A stretch of 64,000 bases of DNA from Lycocorax pyrrhopterus obiensis (GCA_014706295.1 JACSVZ010000006.1:24920629-24984628), one strand, 5' to 3'; shown: positions 1-13,712, counted from the first letter of the stretch. Numbers and translations: made by a program. The notes: generated from the letters alone by a model not told the origin.

Positions 1-3000
1 GAGAGGAGGTAAAGGCTGTAAGTACTTTCTCCTGTGATGGGGAGAGCAGCAGTAGTTGCTCTCTCTCCTCCAGTGATGTCCAATAAACTGAGAATCCCGG
101 GTGGGAGCAATGTCTTTAGCAATGCTGTGCATTGCAGGAGTTAAAGCCTGACAAAGGAAAAAGAAAATAGGAATTTGCTGTGATGGCTTAGAGAAAATAC
201 ACTCTGCCACTGACAGAAAATATCCCTACTGCCAGAAATGGTTCTCTCTTTCAAAAAACTTTCAAAAAACGTAGCTTGTTTTCCCACCTGAATTGCATAC
301 TGAACAGCACAGCACAGAAGGTACAGATAGGGTTATTCTCCAAAGAGGAGAATGCATCTTTTCTACCATGCAACATTGCCCTTGGGTAATATAAGTGGAC
401 TTGCAGTGTTAAGTGTTGAAACAATTCATGGCAGTGATGGGCCAACAAATTGTTTCAGACAAGTGCCTTCTACAGAGTCTGAGCAGCCCCTTTTCAGGTT
501 TTCCTTTGAGAAATTTTGGGTGGAATATCTGCTGCAAAGACCAGAAAAGTGCACCTCTAGCCACCCACCCCAGTACTTCTGCATGGTGGATGGACTTGGA
601 AAATTCAGCTATGTGGTGTAGAGAGAGACTCTGCCTCAAATCTCTGGAAGGGTCTGGGTCTCCATTCTTACAGGTAGCTGAGCTTTTGTGTTCCTTTTTA
701 AAATTGTTTAGCTAGTCTTTCTGAGGAACATGGTGCTCTTCCCTCTACGCCTCTTCCATGAAGAAAGATTCCCTGGCTACCAGCTGCATCAGAATATTGC
801 TCTGCACTGCTAGCACTTGAACAGATGGTAAACTTAAGGACTCAATTTTAAGGCATTAATCCTGCAATTGGATACCCATGGACAAGAACCGCACTCATAT
901 GAACAGACCTTTGACAAAGCATAGGGTCTTAAACATTGGGCCAAGGCCTGTGTGGAAACACCCTCAGCCATTCAGGAGCTTTCCTGCTTAGTGGCACGTG
1001 ATAAAACTTCTCAGCTATCACACACCAACCAGAATCTTCAGTAGTGGAATAGGTCATACATGAGGACTTTTTTTTTCTATTTTGCATTCTCATGATATGA
1101 TTTCTAAGTTAGTTGATCACACAGTTGATAAGCAAACAATAGAGCAAAGTAATTTGATAAGTCTTACAAATATGAAGGTGTCAGAAAGGAAGATGGGTAA
1201 TTAGGAAGATTTGGTGCAGAAAAAGCAGGGTCTAGACATGACTTTATTTAATTCACAGGGGGTTTCACTGATGTAAAAACAAAAGAATATGAAGAGATTG
1301 TGATTATACCCCACACTCTAACAAAATTTAAAAAGAACCATTCTAAGGAATACTAACAGGAATTATAATCTCTTTGCATTTAAGTTACATTCATTTCAAT
1401 GGTCTCAGTTCTTGTTTTGCCATTTTCAATTGTCTTGGGGCAGGAGACAAGTCTTTATGCTTAACTGTACAGCATTAAACATGCAGCTCATGCAAAATAA
1501 ATATAGAAGTGAAGCATGACAGGCATTTTGGCATATTAAGTAAATCAGCACACACCTACTGCATAAATAGTCATTGAATATCCGTGGGTGACTGAGGAAC
1601 CTGAAGAAAATGACACATCTTCAGACCTGTGAGAAAGCATCAACCAGATAATCGTGTAAGCATGTGACAGCTTAAGACCCTTGTATCTTACCAGCTGAAA
1701 AGAATCCTTTGATCATTTAATGGTTACAGTAAATACAAGACATGATAATTCTGGACACCGGTCCTGCATAATATTGCAGTTTTGCTGAAATTTTGTGCAG
1801 TCAAGATCACGATGGGATGTAGCACATATCCAAAAAACATATTTGTGGGAATAATATATTGCACTTGCACCATTGTTAAGGCATGATCTACAAACTTACA
1901 TCTATGCTTCCTAAGGTGGGGCATTGATGTGGTTCAGGAGATGAGGCCCTTGATGGCTGCTATGAATTCAAGCAGGATGTCAGCTCCTGAGCACCAGCTG
2001 GGAACAATTCAGTGATCTGGGAGCCTCAGTCCACAGGATGTCCATCGGCAGATCATCAAGGTAGTCATGTGGGGATGATGCACTTAAAGCACATAAAGAT
2101 TGCATTGCTCCCCAAGTACTTGAGGATGGGAGGAAACCACTCAAATCACTTTCAAAGCCACGGAGAATGTTTTTTTTGTCCTGTTCTTGACTTAATTTCC
2201 CTCTCTTTCCCCCATGACAGTTTCACTGTGTGTGAAGACTTACAGAGGGACACAGAAGACTTCGGAAAACTTCTGTAGCTTTTCAGAAACACTGATGTAC
2301 AGCTAATTTATTGAAAGCTTGTATGTGTAAGAGTTCTTCTCATTTCTGTACCCGACAGAGCAGCGTCATTACTTGCCTCCTGCTGAGATGCTTATCACAG
2401 ATTGGCTCAGACAATTGCTGTTTACCACTGTGCGGGAATAAGACAGACTCACAACGAGTACTAAAGCACAGCTCTTGTCAGACAAACTTGATTGATTATT
2501 CCTTTCAAACACACTACAGAATTAGTGGATGAAAGGAATGGGACAGCATAATAATTCCTGATTTCAATGTCAAGAAACCTTACTTGTAAAATTAATTCAA
2601 ATTGATTTGGAGTGGAAGTAGGAATCTGTGGTTAAAGATGATGATAGGTCTTACTGAGATGAGGGGAAGGGCATAGGGATCACTGCAGAGATAACATGAA
2701 TTTTTCAGAAACAGTAAAGAAAAGAAGACTTACATGCCCAAGTCTCAGTAAATGCCACAGGGAATTTGGGACCTCTGTGTGCCTGTGAAGATGTCTTTTG
2801 CATGTTTTGTTTGGCACCTTCTCAAAGTTACAGTAAGCGGAATGTTCATGAAATTCAATTAAAAAAAAAAAAAACACAAAGACAGATTCGAAAGTAATTA
2901 GAAATATAGAGAAAAGTAAAATATTTTACAAACATATGAAGAAAGCAGCCTGGTTAGAAATAATTGAAAATCTGGGCTATATATTTACAGGAAAAAGTGA

Positions 3001-6000
3001 TGGGGGAAAAAAAAAGAAAGAAAAAAAGTGACATAATTTGCAATATAAAAACAATTAATAATTAATTCTACAAATGGAAACATCTCATCACAGTGCAGGA
3101 AGCGAATCTTTTTTTCCTACCTCTGTCCTTCCATTACTGACCAAAACTAGAATACGTGCATCCTCTTTCCCAAAACACTATTGAACAGTTGGAAGAAGTT
3201 CAAGAAGAGTCATGAGATGTATTTGAAACAACAGTCCTTAAACTGCCAGGGAAGCTTCAGGTAATTGTTCACATAAATTTAGCGACTGTAGTAACAAAAA
3301 TAGAAGTCAAGCCTACTTTTTCATCAGAGACCAAGAAGGTGCTCTTTAATTTTTCCATGAGGACATTCAGGACTGGCATCATAAAACCTGTGAAAGAGCA
3401 ACTTTTTTCTTGAAGACTGATCTTAGTTCTGCAAGATGGTGAAAGCAAGCTTGCCCTTGGCAAAGGATACACAAGGGCTCCTCATCCCTCCCTGTCCACA
3501 GACAGAAGCATCACATGACATGTCCTGGAGGGGCTGGGGCTTTCAATCCTTTGGGATGCCTCAAAATCCACAGTGGCATGGAGGACTACTTTTATCCCTG
3601 TCTTGTTTAAGCTCATTTCTCCACTGTATGGCAGGTGTTCAATCACTCAGCAGTCACCTAAACTGCTCATGTCAGAAGGTTACTAATGTAATTTAAATCA
3701 GGGGTAGGTATAAATCAGAACAATTCAGGGCCACAGTATCAGTGACAATTTTGTGCTGCATTGAATCAAAGACTACCTTCGACAGAAAAATGACACCATA
3801 TGAAACACACAATTCACCTAAATAGGAAGAGAAACAGGGAAAAAAGCTTTTAAGGGTCATTGATTGATAGTTTTCACAATTCCTCCTAGGCCAAACTAGC
3901 AATCCAGTAGGGATGAAAAATATTCTATTAGGTGTTGCCTGCAGTCAAAACTTTACATTTACTATGTACAGTATATATTTATGAAGAAAACAGTTTTTCA
4001 GCAATATATCAGGAGGAATCTAAGTTTGGAGCACATTATCAATTGATCGGTATTTAATGAATTGCATGTGTGTTAAGCAGATAACAGGTAAAGTGATAGT
4101 ATTTCAGAATTAAATGTTGCTTTGGAATCTGGAAAGATTATTTATTGCCTATTTATGATTTCCATTCCTTTTACGTAAGTTTAATTAACTACTTGTTCCT
4201 GGTACTCATCTGTTCTGGGGTGACTGCTTGCTAAAAATTACCCTGCACTGTAATTGAAATACTTAACATGCTGAATGATAGAACTTCATCTAATATGTCT
4301 ATGAAGGATTATATGAACTAGGGTCTTAGAACCAATTCCATCAAGCTATTTCTACATTTCCTTTTTATGAAGGAAATATAAAGTATATGAAGGAACATAA
4401 CGTAACATTAACATTGTCAAAAACAGAGAAATTTTAAAAGGCAATACAGCATACAGACATGGATATTCCCACTATATCCATCTGGTCTATTATTGTTTTT
4501 CACAATTCCTTTTCCTTATTATCTGAGGAGAAGAGATGGCCCAGTAAGAAGAGGAAGAGTCCTTAGGGGAGGAGAAAATTCTCAAATACTTCTGTTATAT
4601 TCATCACTAACCGTATTGAGTCCATTTGTGCTTTTCCCCAATATGCCTTACACAATTTAATGCCTGCAGCTGAGGATTGCCAGGGTGCCAGGCTTCAAAC
4701 AGATGGGAACACAGTCACTGCTGAGTTTCTCTTCTGGGCACCATTTTTACTCTGTTTCCTCAGCACCCCATTTCATGCTGTCACAAGCCCAATTTCAAAG
4801 AAGGAAGAGTGTGCTAAAGCAGGAGAGATTGCCATCTTCTGCTATGGTTCTGCACATAAGAATGCTGGGATTTGGTCCCACTGAACGGCTGTTTTCTGTG
4901 CAAACAGTAATGATCCAGCAGAATAAAACAAGAATCCCAGTTCTGATAGTGATGCAAGGTGTTCTGGTATGAAGGCAAGTACCCACTACAGCAGCCTGCA
5001 ACAAGGTGTGCATCCCTACAAATGGGTGTAGGGTGTGAGGAGGAGCTCTCACAGCTCTTACCTGCACCAGCCTCGTGCAGCCCAGCACCACCATCTCTGA
5101 ACCGCGGTGTCTGATTTAGCTGCAGTTCCAACACACAGCAGGGTGTAGGTGGCCAACAGGATGCTGACAGCATCAGTGGTTCATTTATCAGTGAATAATG
5201 TCTCTGTGGCTTGTTTCACTGGAGGACTAGTCTTTGCTAAAGGGATGTGACACCTGACAGTCTGAAACAGAGCACAAGCTGTAGGGCAATGTGACTTTGC
5301 CTTCCAGCTTGCGCTTTATGGCATCTTCTTGCCAGCAGTGCTGAAGTTATTCAAACCAGCAACACTGCCAGTGTGTCCAGCTTCCCCCATCGCTTTCCAG
5401 TGTAGTCTAGTCTCTTCTGAATTTGAATATATGTCTTCAGGCAAGGAAAAGATAAGCTCTTAAGTAAAAGTGACTGTATGGATGTCCATAATAACAATGA
5501 AAAAGAGAGGAGCAGAGCGGAAAATATGAAGCAGGCTGAAAACCTCTTCTAGATAACAGATCCTGGAAAAGAAGAAACTATCTGCTGGCCTGTAATATAT
5601 AAGCTGAAGTAATGTGTGAATGCTATTTTTATGATGAGCCACACCAGTGGTGCAATCCTGCAAAAACCTGAAGATTTCCTGATAATTTCTGAGCATTACA
5701 AAGAGCCTGGTTCAGGACATGAGTCACTTGTAAAAGGAAGCCAACATTGCCCTCTCGTTACTAATTTGGGTTTTCCACCTCCAGCAGGAAGTATATTTTT
5801 AAATATCATTACTTGAACAAAGACAGCATTAGCAAGTCAAACGATTTTGCATAAGCACTATTTTTTTTACAAGAGGTCATAAAATTATGCATTTTATGCA
5901 ATTTATCATTTTTTTATTCATTCAAAGGAAATCAAAGTGAATTCGAAAATTCTATTTTAGATTATTATTTTAATTATGCTAAGACTTAAAAATTTTTGTT

Positions 6001-6655
6001 AATGGAATAATCCTTCAGTAATAGACTAGTCCAACATGTCATTCTGATCTTTGTTAACACATTTCAAAGTGTAAACATCACTGTATGGCAAAACTGTATC
6101 TCTATTCCCCAACATTCAGTTAGAACCATAAAAACTAGTGCATGTAACATTTATGATGAGGGCTTAAAATTCACTTCTCTAGTGAATAAATATGGGCAAT
6201 AATAACATTACTTTGGCATCGGATTCTAATTAATTACTCTCATGAAATATTAGCTTAACTGGGAGATTACTTATAAAGGAAGATTTTATTTTTGTCAGTT
6301 TCAAATCTTTAATCTAGACTACACCATTCTATATTTCTGAACATGTTAAATATTAAGAATTAAACTCCTTGGAAAAACATAATGGGATATGTATTCCATG
6401 TTGAATTCCCAAGACCATAATGTAAGGAATTGTGTTGATTTAGAAAGAAAATCTGCAAGAGCAAGAATTCTATTTTTTTAAGAATTGCTTTCCTTCCAGA
6501 AATATGCTGAATTTACATGTTAAATTATGTCTTTGTAATTTTTCCTTATTTAATTTTTAAAATAAATTTATCAAAGAAATTATCACTTATGTTTTATTAT
6601 AATAATGATGACTAAAACCTACCTAGTCTTTAATTACACTAAACCGAATGTGCAC
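1..6655. other. AT-rich DNA with no supported gene
   Basis: This lies downstream of the minus-strand gene. Open frames here are at most about 120 codons and look random. An A14 run sits at 2861-2874. The stretch from about 5860 to 6600 is very AT-rich. A minus-strand segment near 5060-5118 has a CAG|GTAAGA donor but only a weak acceptor, and I do not call it an exon. Confidence 0.6.
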
Positions 6656-6659
6656 CCAT

Positions 6660-7203
6660 CTCTAAAAAGGATGGAAAGGAGGACCCTGGGAGCTACCAAC
6701 CTGTCAGCCTCACCTCTGTGTCTGGGAAGATCACGGAACAGATCCTCTTACAAGCTGTGCTATGGCAGACAGCCAGCACCACTTCACCAAGGGAAAGTCC
6801 TGCCTGAACAATCCAGTGGCCTTCTATGATGGAGTGACTGCACCAGTGGACAAGGGACAAGCTACAGATCTATCTGTACTTATGTAAAGCCTTTGACACA
6901 GTCCCCACAACACCCTCCCCTCTGAACTGGAGAGACACAGATATGATAATAAGAAAATATAAGATTACAAGAAAGATGCGGACAAACATTTAGTAGGACC
7001 TGCTGTGAAAGGAAAAGTGTTAATGGTTTTAAAGTAAGAGGGCAGATTCAGACTAGTTATGAGTAAGATATTTTTTATGAAGAGTATAGTGAGACTCTGG
7101 AACCTGATCTAGTTGAAGATGTCTGTGATCATTTCAGGAGGGTTGGACTAGATGAGCTTTAAAGGTTCTCTTCCAACCCAAACCATTCTACGATTATAAT
7201 TGA
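6660..7203 (+). mobile_element. CR1 LINE, internally deleted, with 3' end
   Basis: The first part (6660 to about 6950) matches the CR1 reverse-transcriptase region, with phrases such as 'ccaagggaaagtcctgcctg' and 'gcctttgacacagtcccc'. After a jump, the sequence continues with the CR1 3' region and ends in the diagnostic block 'ggttggactagatgagcttt' followed by an 'attcta' type tail. Several frame breaks make it non-functional. The missing middle shows an internal deletion after or during insertion. Identification rests on my knowledge of the avian CR1 consensus. Confidence 0.85.
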
Positions 7204-7228
7204 AGATTGACCAATATCAGTGTTTGGA

Positions 7229-7242
7229 TTTTTTTTTTTTTT
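7229..7242. repeat. Poly(T) run
   Basis: An uninterrupted run of 14 T lies 25 bases past the CR1 3' end. Confidence 0.9.
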
Positions 7243-7901
7243 CAGAAAAACATTATCTTCATAAGCTTCAAATGGATCGGAAATTTAGTGTACTGACCAC
7301 CTCTGCTGAAGCGCAATAAAAGGCACAGATTCCCATGGTAGACTATTCCAGCGTGTAACAAAGTGAATAGCTGGAAAGAAGAGAAAAAGAAGACCGAAAT
7401 GAAAGAAGAAAAAGCAGCTACCATAGGAAAATAAGAAGAATGCAGGACAATGGGAAACAATCAACACCCCGAGCACTTCTGATATACAATTCTCTTGTAA
7501 CACCTGGGAGCTTCCAACCAAACATAGCCGTCTAAACACCTACAAGCCCCCCTGTTCCACAAGCTGGAATTTCTCAGCTTGAGTTCTCCCTAATTGTCTG
7601 AAAACTGTAAGATAATAACTATACGGATAGGGTTGGAGCTCTAACTGGGTGAACTGGAAGAAAAGTGTGATGGGAATTGAAAATATGCCTGAGGGATTCA
7701 CATGACCTGTTGGTGCTCCCCTCTCTCTCTGACTACAACACATTGGAATTTTTCACTCTGAAAGAAGGACAGTGTAATTCCAAAACCAAAACACTTTGTC
7801 TTCAGATGCCACTGTGGTTACCAAGTAACAGTAATGTCATTCATCTGCCTCATCACTCACATGCCTCATGAGCACATGGAAAGTGACTAAGGTTATCATT
7901 G

Positions 7902-7922
7902 TACGGTACTCATTGTACCGTA
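7902..7922. repeat. Perfect inverted repeat, 8-bp arms
   Basis: The arms TACGGTAC and GTACCGTA flank the 5-base loop TCATT. Each arm holds a CpG, which is uncommon in the surrounding AT-rich DNA. Confidence 0.85.
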
Positions 7923-7933
7923 AGATTTTGTAC

Positions 7934-7959
7934 TTAATATGTATTAAGATACATATTAA
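7934..7959. repeat. Perfect inverted repeat, 11-bp arms
   Basis: The arms TTAATATGTAT and ATACATATTAA flank the 4-base loop TAAG. It lies 11 bases after the previous inverted repeat. Confidence 0.85.
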
Positions 7960-8933
7960 CACAATACCCTGTTCTCAAGAATGAATCAATATGTTTTGAG
8001 GAATTTTAGGCAGTATAGTAAAAGATTAAAAAAACTCATAAAAATATTTATATACTGACAAATTAAAACCAATAGACAGGTCAAAAAATCACCTAAGCAT
8101 ACCTCAGGCAGTTACTTCCTGGAGTATTGAGAATAACTAGGAAGGCAAAACAAACCTCCAAACTCAACAGAAAGGTTTACTGGGAACGCTCAAGATGCCA
8201 TCTGCATCTAAAATGTATAATCCCAGATGGAAACAAAGCTCTCAGTATTAGTCTAACTTTGGACTAAGTACAACTAGAATTGTATCCACTGGAGGATGTC
8301 ATGGTTAAACAGCTGGAAATTTCATCAGGTAAAGACTAGGAAGCTAAAGATTAGAAAAGATAGAAAGTAAATGCTAAACCTGTCTAAGAAGCATTAAACT
8401 TTCAAAAGAAAGAACAGATCTTTTGGACCAGGAAGAAGCAAGCAAGGAACATAAAGGCAAACCTGAGAAGCCAAGTGATTTCATACTGGTCTGCATCACT
8501 TCAGACTAGATTTATCCCGGGTACAGTCTTTCAGGTTATTAAAATGTTGCAAAAAGATGTTGAAGCCAGCTGATTAACCGAATAGGAGAACAACCAGTTC
8601 TAGATAGGTCAAGAGAAGAATCGGTGAATGAAGTTGCTGAGCTACCATTAGAAGTTTTTTAAAGTGGCTTTTTGCAGGGCTAAAAAGTAATACAGGTATC
8701 AGAAATAACCCTGGAAATTATAATACGAGAAGTCCTCTTTACTTTAGCTAAACCAGTTACAACTACCATAAAATGTAAAACATCTCTTCTGACACAACTG
8801 TGCAGTTAGTGCTACAGAACATGTAGGGAGATTAACCCTTCCAAATGTGTACGTGTTCATTTGTGTGCTCACAGTAATAATTTCAAGTCTGTAAAAACTC
8901 AGCAGCTCTTTTGTGAACTCCAGCAGGCCTTAC

Positions 8934-8980
8934 CTGTTTCAGCTATGGCTGTCTGAACCACAGTTGTCTTCTCGGTGTTC
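8934..8980 (-). other. Candidate 47-base coding exon downstream of the terminal exon
   Basis: On the minus strand, a good 3' splice site (pyrimidine-rich, ending cattacag) is followed by 47 bases and then a strong 5' splice site (gaaacag, then gtaagg). Only one of the three frames is open across it, reading NTEKTTVVQTAIAET. In that frame it needs two bases carried over from the previous exon and leaves one base over. The length is not a multiple of three, so including it would shift the frame of anything skipping it. It sits about 450 bases beyond the distal poly(A) signal of the terminal exon. If real, it implies an alternative transcript that reads past or skips that exon, or a second gene. 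A chance cryptic exon is the alternative. Confidence 0.35.
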
Positions 8981-9455
8981 CTGTAATGAGAAAGGAATTT
9001 ATTTTCCCGTATCTGGGCTGAGATAACAGGTTTGCCTTACAGAGCTGACTATTCACAGAAACTTTTCATTTGTAAATGTAGCACACTCTGCTGTGGTATT
9101 TTAAATCTTCTATTTCTAAGCTGATTTCTGTGAACTTGTCAAATTGGAACTGCTTTCTGCTCTGTTTGTAAAACCACTCAATTTTTTTAGTTCATCCCCT
9201 GCTGCTTCTTAGTATAAGTCTCTTTCTCTTAGAGTCTGTATGGCAGTTCCAATTAAATGGCACTACTCTGAATATTTTTTCCCACTCTTCAAATACGTTT
9301 TTTGTTTTGTTTTGGTTTTTTTTTCCAGCAGAGTAGTTATGAAAATAGTGAACAAAAAGTAAAAACTTGCTTGATTCTATTTAAAAAGGAGAGGAGATAA
9401 CAACAGCCAAGAAAATCTACCAGATGGTTCTTTTAATAAATACATTAAAGTCTCT

Positions 9456-9461
9456 TTTATT
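9456..9461 (-). terminator. Distal poly(A) signal AATAAA
   Basis: The canonical hexamer on the minus strand, about 815 bases past the stop codon. It is followed within about 45-60 bases by a GT-rich downstream element. It is the best candidate for the main cleavage site of the gene at 10.3 kb. Confidence 0.45.
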
Positions 9462-9767
9462 TTTCTCCATTTTTTGCAACTAACATAACAAAAACTTTCA
9501 GACCATCAAACCAGTTTTCACAATCTGCCATAAATTTGCATTTCACAGAAATAATCCTGACAAGCACTAATAGATGAACGTTGTTGGTGCAATAATAAAA
9601 CAATATAAGGCATATTTACACCATCCTTACATACAGAACACTGTACACACAAAAAAATCACAGATCCAGAACAAAGTAAATTCAATCCCTTAGACATTTT
9701 ACGTTTATAGGCTTGGTATCAAACAAGTAATTCTCCAAGCAACAGACAACCTCTTGTTCTTGTGTGA

Positions 9768-9773
9768 TTTATT
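9768..9773 (-). terminator. Middle poly(A) signal AATAAA
   Basis: A second AATAAA on the minus strand inside the inferred 3' UTR, roughly 500 bases past the stop. It could support a shorter mRNA. There is no direct evidence that it is used. Confidence 0.3.
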
Positions 9774-9954
9774 TGTAACATTGTGCTCATGCAAAATAGG
9801 TATTTGCTTTATTGCATTAACATTGAGAGAACGTTGGGAATTAGTTCCAAAACCAGTTCAATTGAATTTTAAACCCTGTTTCTCTTCGTCCTTAGCAAGT
9901 CTGAGTCATTTTTAATGGTGACATAAAATGAGGTTTTAACTGACGATTGAGATT

Positions 9955-9960
9955 TTTATT
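9955..9960 (-). terminator. Proximal poly(A) signal AATAAA
   Basis: The first AATAAA on the minus strand after the stop codon, about 315 bases downstream. It could support the shortest 3' UTR. There is no direct evidence that it is used. Confidence 0.3.
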
Positions 9961-10274
9961 TGTTAAGTTCCAAAACAATAATGAAGCTCAACTGACTATG
10001 GTTTGAAAACCATCTTTCTTGACCATGCACTAATTTTCTTTGCTATTATGAAGTGGTTTAGATGAGACACTTTATGCATTTTTTAAGTTTCTATCTTTTT
10101 ATATATACTTTTTAAAGAAAAACATGTACTATCCAACATCCACTGTTCACAGAAAGAAATAAGCAGCAGGAATAGCTCTGGTGGCAGAGTCGGCCAGGAG
10201 GAGGACATCAGTAAGTTAGCGGCAATGTAATAAACATCAAATGCTCCAGAGATATGTCGGGAAAAAGTTGATTA

Positions 10275-10778
<504 letters not shown>

Positions 10779-12209
10779 TTACACAGAAAACTGATCAGAT
10801 ACCATTTAGAAAAACGCGATTCAGAGTCTCAACTGGCAAAAGTTGGTGTCATTTCCTTGTAGGCAAAAAACTATACACAACTGGTACACAGATTGAAGGT
10901 CTGGTCCTCAGAATTCCCACTCCTAAAAATGTTTACAGCAAGAGTAACTTCACTGCCTGCCTGAGAATCCAGGTAAGGAAGAATGCATAATGCTCACAGA
11001 TTAGCTGCACTGCAAATCCTTGCACGCAAGCTTAAATGAGCCAGTTTGCTATTATGCTGCAAGAAGTTTATTATGATAAATAAGATTTTGTTGTATAAGG
11101 GAAATACTACTGTACAATTTGAAAGCTCTTCACTTGAATAAAAATATTCCAAGGGCTTAGATTTTAATTTTTTTTGGAAGCTCTTAATTCACCTTCCCTG
11201 AACAGTCTACTGATACTGACACCTGCAGATGTCAACTCTGCAGAAGCCCCGGACAGAAAAAGGAGTATTAAACCTAGGATAACAGAGAGATCGCTCACTA
11301 CTGACAGAGTCTTTAGGGTTTTGGGGTTTTTTATCCTGTAGTGATTTCACCGCGCTTCTTACTGTCAGTTTTTATCCCAGACTTGCCTTGGTGCAAGTTC
11401 AGAACTCAGCTGTCCATCTCCTACCGCACAGGCTGGCAGGGAAAAGGAGGTTATGAAGTTATGGGTAAAGAGGCATTCTGCCATGGCAGGGGGAGCGGCC
11501 CACCAGCCTCTTGGCAGGCACTGCTCAGCAATTCACATGCCTGAAAATCAGAACTAGGCTCTTGTTCTCTCCATATATCATTTTCGCTTTGAAGTCTTAA
11601 GCAGAATATGAATGTGAAAATGAAGTGGTAGCCGCTAAATCTGTACAAACATTTTCAGTTTTGAAGCCTTATTTCAAAACTCCAGCTGTGAAGTGAAATG
11701 ATGCTATGCTGACATCATACAAACGTCACAATCTTAATTTAGGACACTATCTAAAGATGACAGAAATATCTATGGAGTTCAAGGGATGTTGGATTGGACC
11801 AAAGGGAAAAATTTCAAAGATATTTAAGGACCTCAATGAAAACGTAGAGTGGGAATTCAGTGGCAGTTGTGTGTTTGCTACAAATCCTGAAAGTGTCCAA
11901 ACAGGTTAGGTATCTAAATATCTTACGAAAACTAGATTATCCTTATAGTTTACCCAGACACCACCAGCATCAGTTAACTGCCTTTGCCAGTACCAAAACT
12001 CAAGGTATGACGGCTCTACCTTAGATCACTGGGACAGAGTTGTAAGATTTTTGATTCACTTAGCATTTTGTTGTTCAGAATTACAAATTAAAAATGCAAT
12101 TACAATTACAAAAAATGCAGAAGCAATATGAACACTCCAGTGGTCTTTTTGACAGTGCAGTTCTGTGACTCAAAGGAACCTAAGTAGATTGCAATATTTT
12201 ATATGAGAT

Positions 12210-12235
12210 GGGGGGGGGGGGGGGGGTGGGGGGGG
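12210..12235 (+). repeat. Long G homopolymer tract
   Basis: Seventeen G, one T, then eight G. Such a tract can form a G-quadruplex, and it is also a place where sequencing and assembly often fail, so the true length is uncertain. Confidence 0.85.
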
Positions 12236-13106
12236 AGGAACCAAAGCAATACACAAAGGAAAACAAAGATTAGTCTAACAATAGCAGCATTCAACAACCT
12301 GCTTTCCTTTTGTTTTAGCCAGCATCCCAGGATGCTGTGTCCTATTTCTGCAGTCCATCTAGAGAAACCCATGAATAATCAAGAGCCAAATAGAGACAAC
12401 AATCCTACAGGGCTTGTACTTACATTATGCAGAGTAAAAAACACAAGCAATTTTCTACTTCATTATATTCAACCCAAATATTTAACACATGGCTGCAGCG
12501 ATTTCCCTCCTCTTTCTCTTTCAGAAATATGATCACCTTCTTAAATAAATTTACATGCCTTCCTTCTATTGTTGTATCTGGCATTTCATTTCATACCTCA
12601 AACGATTATATGAATATGCTAAAGTGAGAGTCAGCTGGCATTATGGAACTACTCTGGCTTTGCAGCATGCAATTATAAAACTGAGTAGTTAATCAGACAG
12701 TGATTTCAGTATTGTTACTCTGATTTTCAGTAACATGATTAACATCAATATCTAATCTAGTTTACAATCTTGGCTTCTTCAAATACAACAACTCACTCTA
12801 AGACTAAGAAACTAAAGCTTTTTGTTAGGAATAAGTAGTCTTCAAGTCTCTTTCCTGCCCATTTTTTTTGCTGCAACTTCACATATCAAGAGTTATTTCT
12901 TGTTGGCTGCTTTGTACTTAGTTCTTTATTGGTACTCCTTGCTTCTCATGGGCTCAAACCCGCAATGTACTAAGGATCTATTTCAAAAAAGCCCACTGAA
13001 ATACACCTTCAAGAATATAAAAAGATCCATTTCCTGCTATAAGATTATTCAGGAGCATGACAATAGGCAGATATTTAAATACTTTTTTGGATCACAGCCC
13101 TGAGGT

Positions 13107-13126
13107 TCAGTACTTTACAGTACTGA
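13107..13126. repeat. Small perfect inverted repeat
   Basis: The arms TCAGTACT and AGTACTGA flank the loop TTAC. Confidence 0.8.
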
Positions 13127-13618
13127 GCTCCATATGCTCCACTGAATTGCCTCAATTCACAATGACTTTAATCGAAACACAAGTTCTCCCACACCTCTCC
13201 TTTTAAAAATTAACAAACCCTCCCTCACAAAGAATTCTTTATATGCCTCTGCACTGCTTTCTCAGTAGTATGTTATTAACAGATGCAACAGTTCTGCTAC
13301 AGGGGAGGTTTTCCTTACAGTATTTTCTGCCTGCTGAAACCCAGTAGAATTTTAAAATATATACAAAAGGATCTACAAAAGATTTGTTTAATTTTCAACA
13401 TCAGGGATTATTGGATAAATTTAGCTACATTTCTAATTCAGAAAACATCTCCTTATTGCCCTTAGTGCTGCCACACTCTCCTCTGTACCTCCTCAGCCAT
13501 TCCAGAATAACACTAAAGACATTCAAGTAGTTACAGTCTATCTGAAACTACCTATTTTCCAGGAGTGCAGAATAGTTCTTAAAAACTCAGAGAAAGTATA
13601 TTTGCTCCACTGTGCACA

Positions 13619-13712
13619 CAGAATCATAGGATCATTTAGGTTGGAAAAAACCTTTAAGATCATCAAGTCTAATTGTTAACCTGACACTGCCAAGTCCACA
13701 TGTAACACTAAA
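13619..13712 (-). mobile_element. CR1 LINE 3' end, strongly 5'-truncated
   Basis: The plus strand reads 'gaatcataggatcatttagg' and then runs through 'acactgccaagtcc', the reverse complement of the avian CR1 3' end. Only about 90 bases remain, which is normal for CR1 because most copies are 5'-truncated. Confidence 0.85.

Larger units (their letters stand above)
7204..8933. other. Unique AT-rich DNA between CR1 and candidate exon
   Basis: No gene is supported here. The open frames near 7242-7871 are short and without recognisable motifs. The one notable structure is the hairpin pair at 7902-7959. Confidence 0.6.
9435..10274 (-). other. Probable 3' UTR of the terminal exon
   Basis: This stretch follows the TAG stop on the minus strand without a splice site that I would trust. 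It holds three AATAAA hexamers, seen as TTTATT on the plus strand at 9955-9960, 9768-9773 and 9456-9461. The most distal one is followed on the minus strand by a GT-rich stretch (ttggctgttgtt, about 9397-9412), which fits cleavage near 9435. The proximal two could give shorter transcripts. The 3' end position is an inference from signals and not from transcript data. Confidence 0.55.

Noticed and set aside
4814..5173. A 119-codon minus-strand open frame with a CAG|GTAAGA donor inside
   Set aside because: The acceptor is weak, more than one frame is open and the translation shows no family features. Probably chance.
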